From: an uncultured Pelagibacteraceae bacterium
GTDB taxonomy: Bacteria; Pseudomonadota; Alphaproteobacteria; Pelagibacterales; Pelagibacteraceae
NCBI GenBank assembly: GCA_902584365.1
Contig: CACHZG010000005.1
Span: 1 to 62,568, forward strand
Length of the DNA: 62,568 bases
Direction of reading: 5' to 3'
Below the pieces are notes generated by a model. The model worked only from the letters and a program-made list of their open reading frames with translations. It was not told where the DNA came from and made no database searches. Each line of letters starts with the position of its first letter. Position 1 is the first letter of the stretch. A program made the position numbers and the translations under genes. Below, piece by piece: positions 60,172-62,568 of the stretch.

Positions 60172-62101
60172 TAGTTTTGGATCAGGAAATACTGTTATTA
60201 AGTCAAAATTAATAACTAGAAGAATGTTCATTCTCTCAACTGCAAAAGCTATTGTTTTTTTTGGAATTTTTGGAAGGCTAGTTTCTTTACAAATTAATGA
60301 AGCTACAAAATACAAAACACTTTCTGATAAAAATAGGTTTCGAGAATGGAAGATCGCACCTCAAAGGGGCTTAATTAAAGATTACTTTAATCAAGAGATC
60401 GCATCTAATGAAAAAGTTTATCAACTTCATATTACACCAGAAAACTCTCCAGATTTGGAAAAATTATTTTTTAGATTAAAAACTATTTTAAATTTGAGTG
60501 ACAAACGAATAGCATTCTTAAAAAGAAAAATGAGTAAACAAAAGCCATGGGAGCCAATTATAGTTTCAGATAACCTTACATGGTCAGAATTTTCTAGAAT
60601 AAATTTATTTTTGCACGAATTACAAGGTGTTGAGCCTATCGTTTCTGTTGCAAGAGTTTACCCCGATAATTCTGCGGCTCATATAGTAGGTTACGTTTCA
60701 GAGGTTAGTGCTAAAGATTTAGAGAGAAAAGAGTATCTTAGAGATATGGCAGTGACAGGAATTTCAGTTGGTAAGACAGGTTTGGAACATAAGCTCGATA
60801 AAGACATCATTGGTAAAGTTGGCTTTCAAAGATATGAGGTAAATGCCTACGGAAAAAGAATAAAACAGATAAAATTAGATACCGGTCAAGCTGGTCAAGA
60901 CTATAGATTGACCATAGATAAAGAAATTCAAAAATTTGCTACTGAATTATTAGCAGATAAAGCAGCATCGATATGTGTAATGGATATTTTTAATGGAGAC
61001 ATAGTTACCATGGCGTCTTCACCGAACTATGATCCTAATGCTTTTGTTCACGGTATAGATAAAGACTATTGGAAACAGCTTATTGGCAATGATCTTAAAC
61101 CTTTAAACAACAAGGCTATTTCTGGATTATATCCACCAGGATCTACAATTAAAACAATCGTTGCACTAAGTGCTTTAGAAAATGATGTTTGGAATCCAAA
61201 AAAATATTTGTCATGCACGGGGTTAACAGAACTTTATGGTGAAAAATTTCACTGTTGGAAGAAAAAAGGCCATGGAAGTATTAACATGAGGACTGCAATT
61301 CAAAGATCCTGCGATGTATATTTCTATGAGGTCGCAAGATTATTAGGTGTTGATAGACTATCAGAAACTGCAAAAAAATTTGGGTTAGGAAAAAAAGTTC
61401 TTGACGGATTTATCGAGGAAAGATCAGGTGTGGTACCAAGTACCAGTTGGAAGAAAAAGTATATTGGAAAAAATTGGTACTTAGGAGAAACATTACACTC
61501 AGGTATTGGGCAAGGATACTTTCAATCAACCCCTTTACAAATTTGTTTGATGACAGCTCAAATAGCCAATGGAGGATTTGAAATAAAGCCAAGAATAATA
61601 GCTGACGAAAAAAGAAATAATATAAAAGATTTTATTACCTATCGAAATGAAAATCCAAATGATCCTCTTCCTTTAGATATGTTAATTGAAAATTTCAAAA
61701 TCAAGCCACTTTTTAGAAATCAAGAAAATATAAATTTCGTAAAAGATGCAATGTATGCTGCTACTAACGAAGTAGGCGGAACTTCGTACGGATCAAGAAT
61801 TGGCGATAAAAAATTCATGTTTGCCGGTAAAACTGGATCTTCACAAGTAAAAAGATTCACTGAAGAACAAAGGGAGCTAGAAGTAAAACAAAAAGATCTT
61901 GTTTATAAAGACAGAGACCACGCTTTATTTGTTGCTTATGCACCAGTTAGTAAACCCCAATATGCAATAAGTGTAGTTGTAGAACATGGTGGATCGGGAA
62001 GTAGTGCAGCAGCCCCAATTGCAAAAAAAGTTATTAAGAAAGTTTTAGAGAGACATGAGATTAGAGAAAAATTTGTAGATCAAATAGGAGAACAGGCATA
62101 A
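60164..62101 (+). CDS. mrdA: Penicillin-binding protein 2 (peptidoglycan D,D-transpeptidase)
   Basis: PBP2 crosslinks lateral wall and partners RodA. The 645-aa class B protein has a transmembrane anchor (about 22-42), a dimerisation domain starting WKIAPQRGLIKDYFNQEIASN and a transpeptidase domain. The catalytic motifs are STIK (S327, K330), SCD (382-384) and KTG from K556. RVYPDNSAAHIVGYVSEV is typical of PBP2. It directly precedes mrdB with a TAATG overlap. Confidence 0.96.
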   Translation: MISSFGSGNTVIKSKLITRRMFILSTAKAIVFFGIFGRLVSLQINEATKYKTLSDKNRFREWKIAPQRGLIKDYFNQEIASNEKVYQLHITPENSPDLEKLFFRLKTILNLSDKRIAFLKRKMSKQKPWEPIIVSDNLTWSEFSRINLFLHELQGVEPIVSVARVYPDNSAAHIVGYVSEVSAKDLERKEYLRDMAVTGISVGKTGLEHKLDKDIIGKVGFQRYEVNAYGKRIKQIKLDTGQAGQDYRLTIDKEIQKFATELLADKAASICVMDIFNGDIVTMASSPNYDPNAFVHGIDKDYWKQLIGNDLKPLNNKAISGLYPPGSTIKTIVALSALENDVWNPKKYLSCTGLTELYGEKFHCWKKKGHGSINMRTAIQRSCDVYFYEVARLLGVDRLSETAKKFGLGKKVLDGFIEERSGVVPSTSWKKKYIGKNWYLGETLHSGIGQGYFQSTPLQICLMTAQIANGGFEIKPRIIADEKRNNIKDFITYRNENPNDPLPLDMLIENFKIKPLFRNQENINFVKDAMYAATNEVGGTSYGSRIGDKKFMFAGKTGSSQVKRFTEEQRELEVKQKDLVYKDRDHALFVAYAPVSKPQYAISVVVEHGGSGSSAAAPIAKKVIKKVLERHEIREKFVDQIGEQA

Positions 62102-62568
62102 TGTTTCAACCAAGATCAATTCAGTCATCACTGAGCATACGAGAAAAAATTCTTTCTTTAGATTTTATTTTAGTTTTTTCAATTCTTATACTGGGTTTAA
62201 TGAGTATGTTTGCAATGTATTCAACAGATGGAGGAGAATTTAAATACCACACGAAAAGTCACATAATTAGATTTGGTGTTTTTTTTACAATGTTTTTACT
62301 CTTATCTTTTTTTCAAATAAGGTTTTGGTACAAGACAAGTACGTTGTTTTATTTCATAGTATTTTTACTTTTATTAGGCGTTAAATATTTTGGTTTAACT
62401 TCATCTGGATCGCAAAGATGGCTAAATTTATATTTTATGAATTTACAACCCTCTGAATTAATGAAAGTGGCTTTAATTTTGTTTTTGTCAAAATATTACC
62501 ATCGTATTTCAACTACTGACGTTAATCGAGTAAAACATTTATTTTTACCGATCGTTGTTCTTGTTGCA
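62101..62568 (+). CDS. mrdB: SEDS glycosyltransferase RodA, N-terminal part (cut by window edge)
   Basis: The first 156 residues of a polytopic membrane protein are visible. A cytoplasmic start (MFQPRSIQSSLSIREKILS) leads into a helix FILVFSILILGLMSMFAMYS, a helix around IIRFGVFFTMFLLLSFF, then LTSSGSQRWLNLYFMNLQPSELMKVALILFLSKYY, the SEDS loop shared with FtsW. RodA polymerises lipid II in the elongasome. The gene continues past the end of the window. Confidence 0.93.
   Translation, partial: MFQPRSIQSSLSIREKILSLDFILVFSILILGLMSMFAMYSTDGGEFKYHTKSHIIRFGVFFTMFLLLSFFQIRFWYKTSTLFYFIVFLLLLGVKYFGLTSSGSQRWLNLYFMNLQPSELMKVALILFLSKYYHRISTTDVNRVKHLFLPIVVLVA

Overview
The window is about 62.6 kb of a very AT-rich, tightly packed bacterial chromosome. 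Genes overlap by a few bases or sit a few bases apart, proteins are rich in Lys, Asn and Ile, and Shine-Dalgarno sites are sparse. The tmRNA is permuted (two-piece) and the ilvBNC-leuA and hflKC-DUF2065-degP arrangements fit Alphaproteobacteria. Small compact genes and a single-copy envelope toolkit suggest the SAR11 / Pelagibacterales lineage. That placement is inference from gene content and composition; there is no rRNA here to test it.

Layout. 1-2293: tail of a probable dnaG, rpoD and a CAT-anticodon tRNA. 2307-4855: mlaA-mlaC (minus), a peptidoglycan amidase and RNase P RNA. 4923-26277: one long division and wall cluster, mraZ-ftsZ-rsmH-ftsL-ftsI-murE/murF(fused)-mraY-murD-ftsW-murG-murC-murB-ddl-ftsQ-ftsA-lpxC-bamD-ligA. 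It is headed by a promoter overlaid by three MraZ-type boxes. ftsZ sits at the front of the cluster instead of after ftsA, and FtsA has lost its recognisable ATP-binding motifs. 26266-31904: M24 peptidase, UvrD-type helicase, fumarase and a MazG-like protein. 31985-46218: an accessory surface-carbohydrate region (formyltransferase-like, glycosyltransferase, aminotransferase, Old Yellow Enzyme, several methyltransferases and two Fe/2-oxoglutarate oxygenases). 46371-52682: thyX, mrp, hflK-hflC, DUF2065, degP and miaA. 52720-56056 with 56167-57753: branched-chain amino acid genes ilvB-ilvN-ilvC and leuA. 57740 to the end: the rod-shape operon mreB-mreC-mreD-mrdA-mrdB, the last gene cut by the window edge.

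The most unusual stretch is 42855-44470. A minus-strand tmRNA gene ends at about 44205. Its terminal ~25 bp occur four more times downstream of it, in the same orientation, at 44006, 43734, 43340 and 42855. The first 23 bp are identical in all five copies, and the segments between copies are unrelated. The repeats therefore bound four tiny units of 199-485 bp. Each unit holds one short ORF: a secreted peptide with Cys-bearing repeats, or a small membrane protein of 61, 71 or 19 aa. The two outer units also carry GAGT motifs at about 11-bp period on both sides of the ORF, placed as integrase arm sites would be. I read this as a stack of non-autonomous mini-elements inserted one after another at the tmRNA 3' end by an integrase not encoded in this window. 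The repeats are visible directly; the mobility is inference.

The main clusters work together. The dcw block makes lipid II and the divisome, the mre/mrd block makes the elongation machinery, and mla, bamD and lpxC serve the outer membrane. The carbohydrate region would decorate the surface, and the tmRNA locus beside it appears to be a repeated insertion hotspot.
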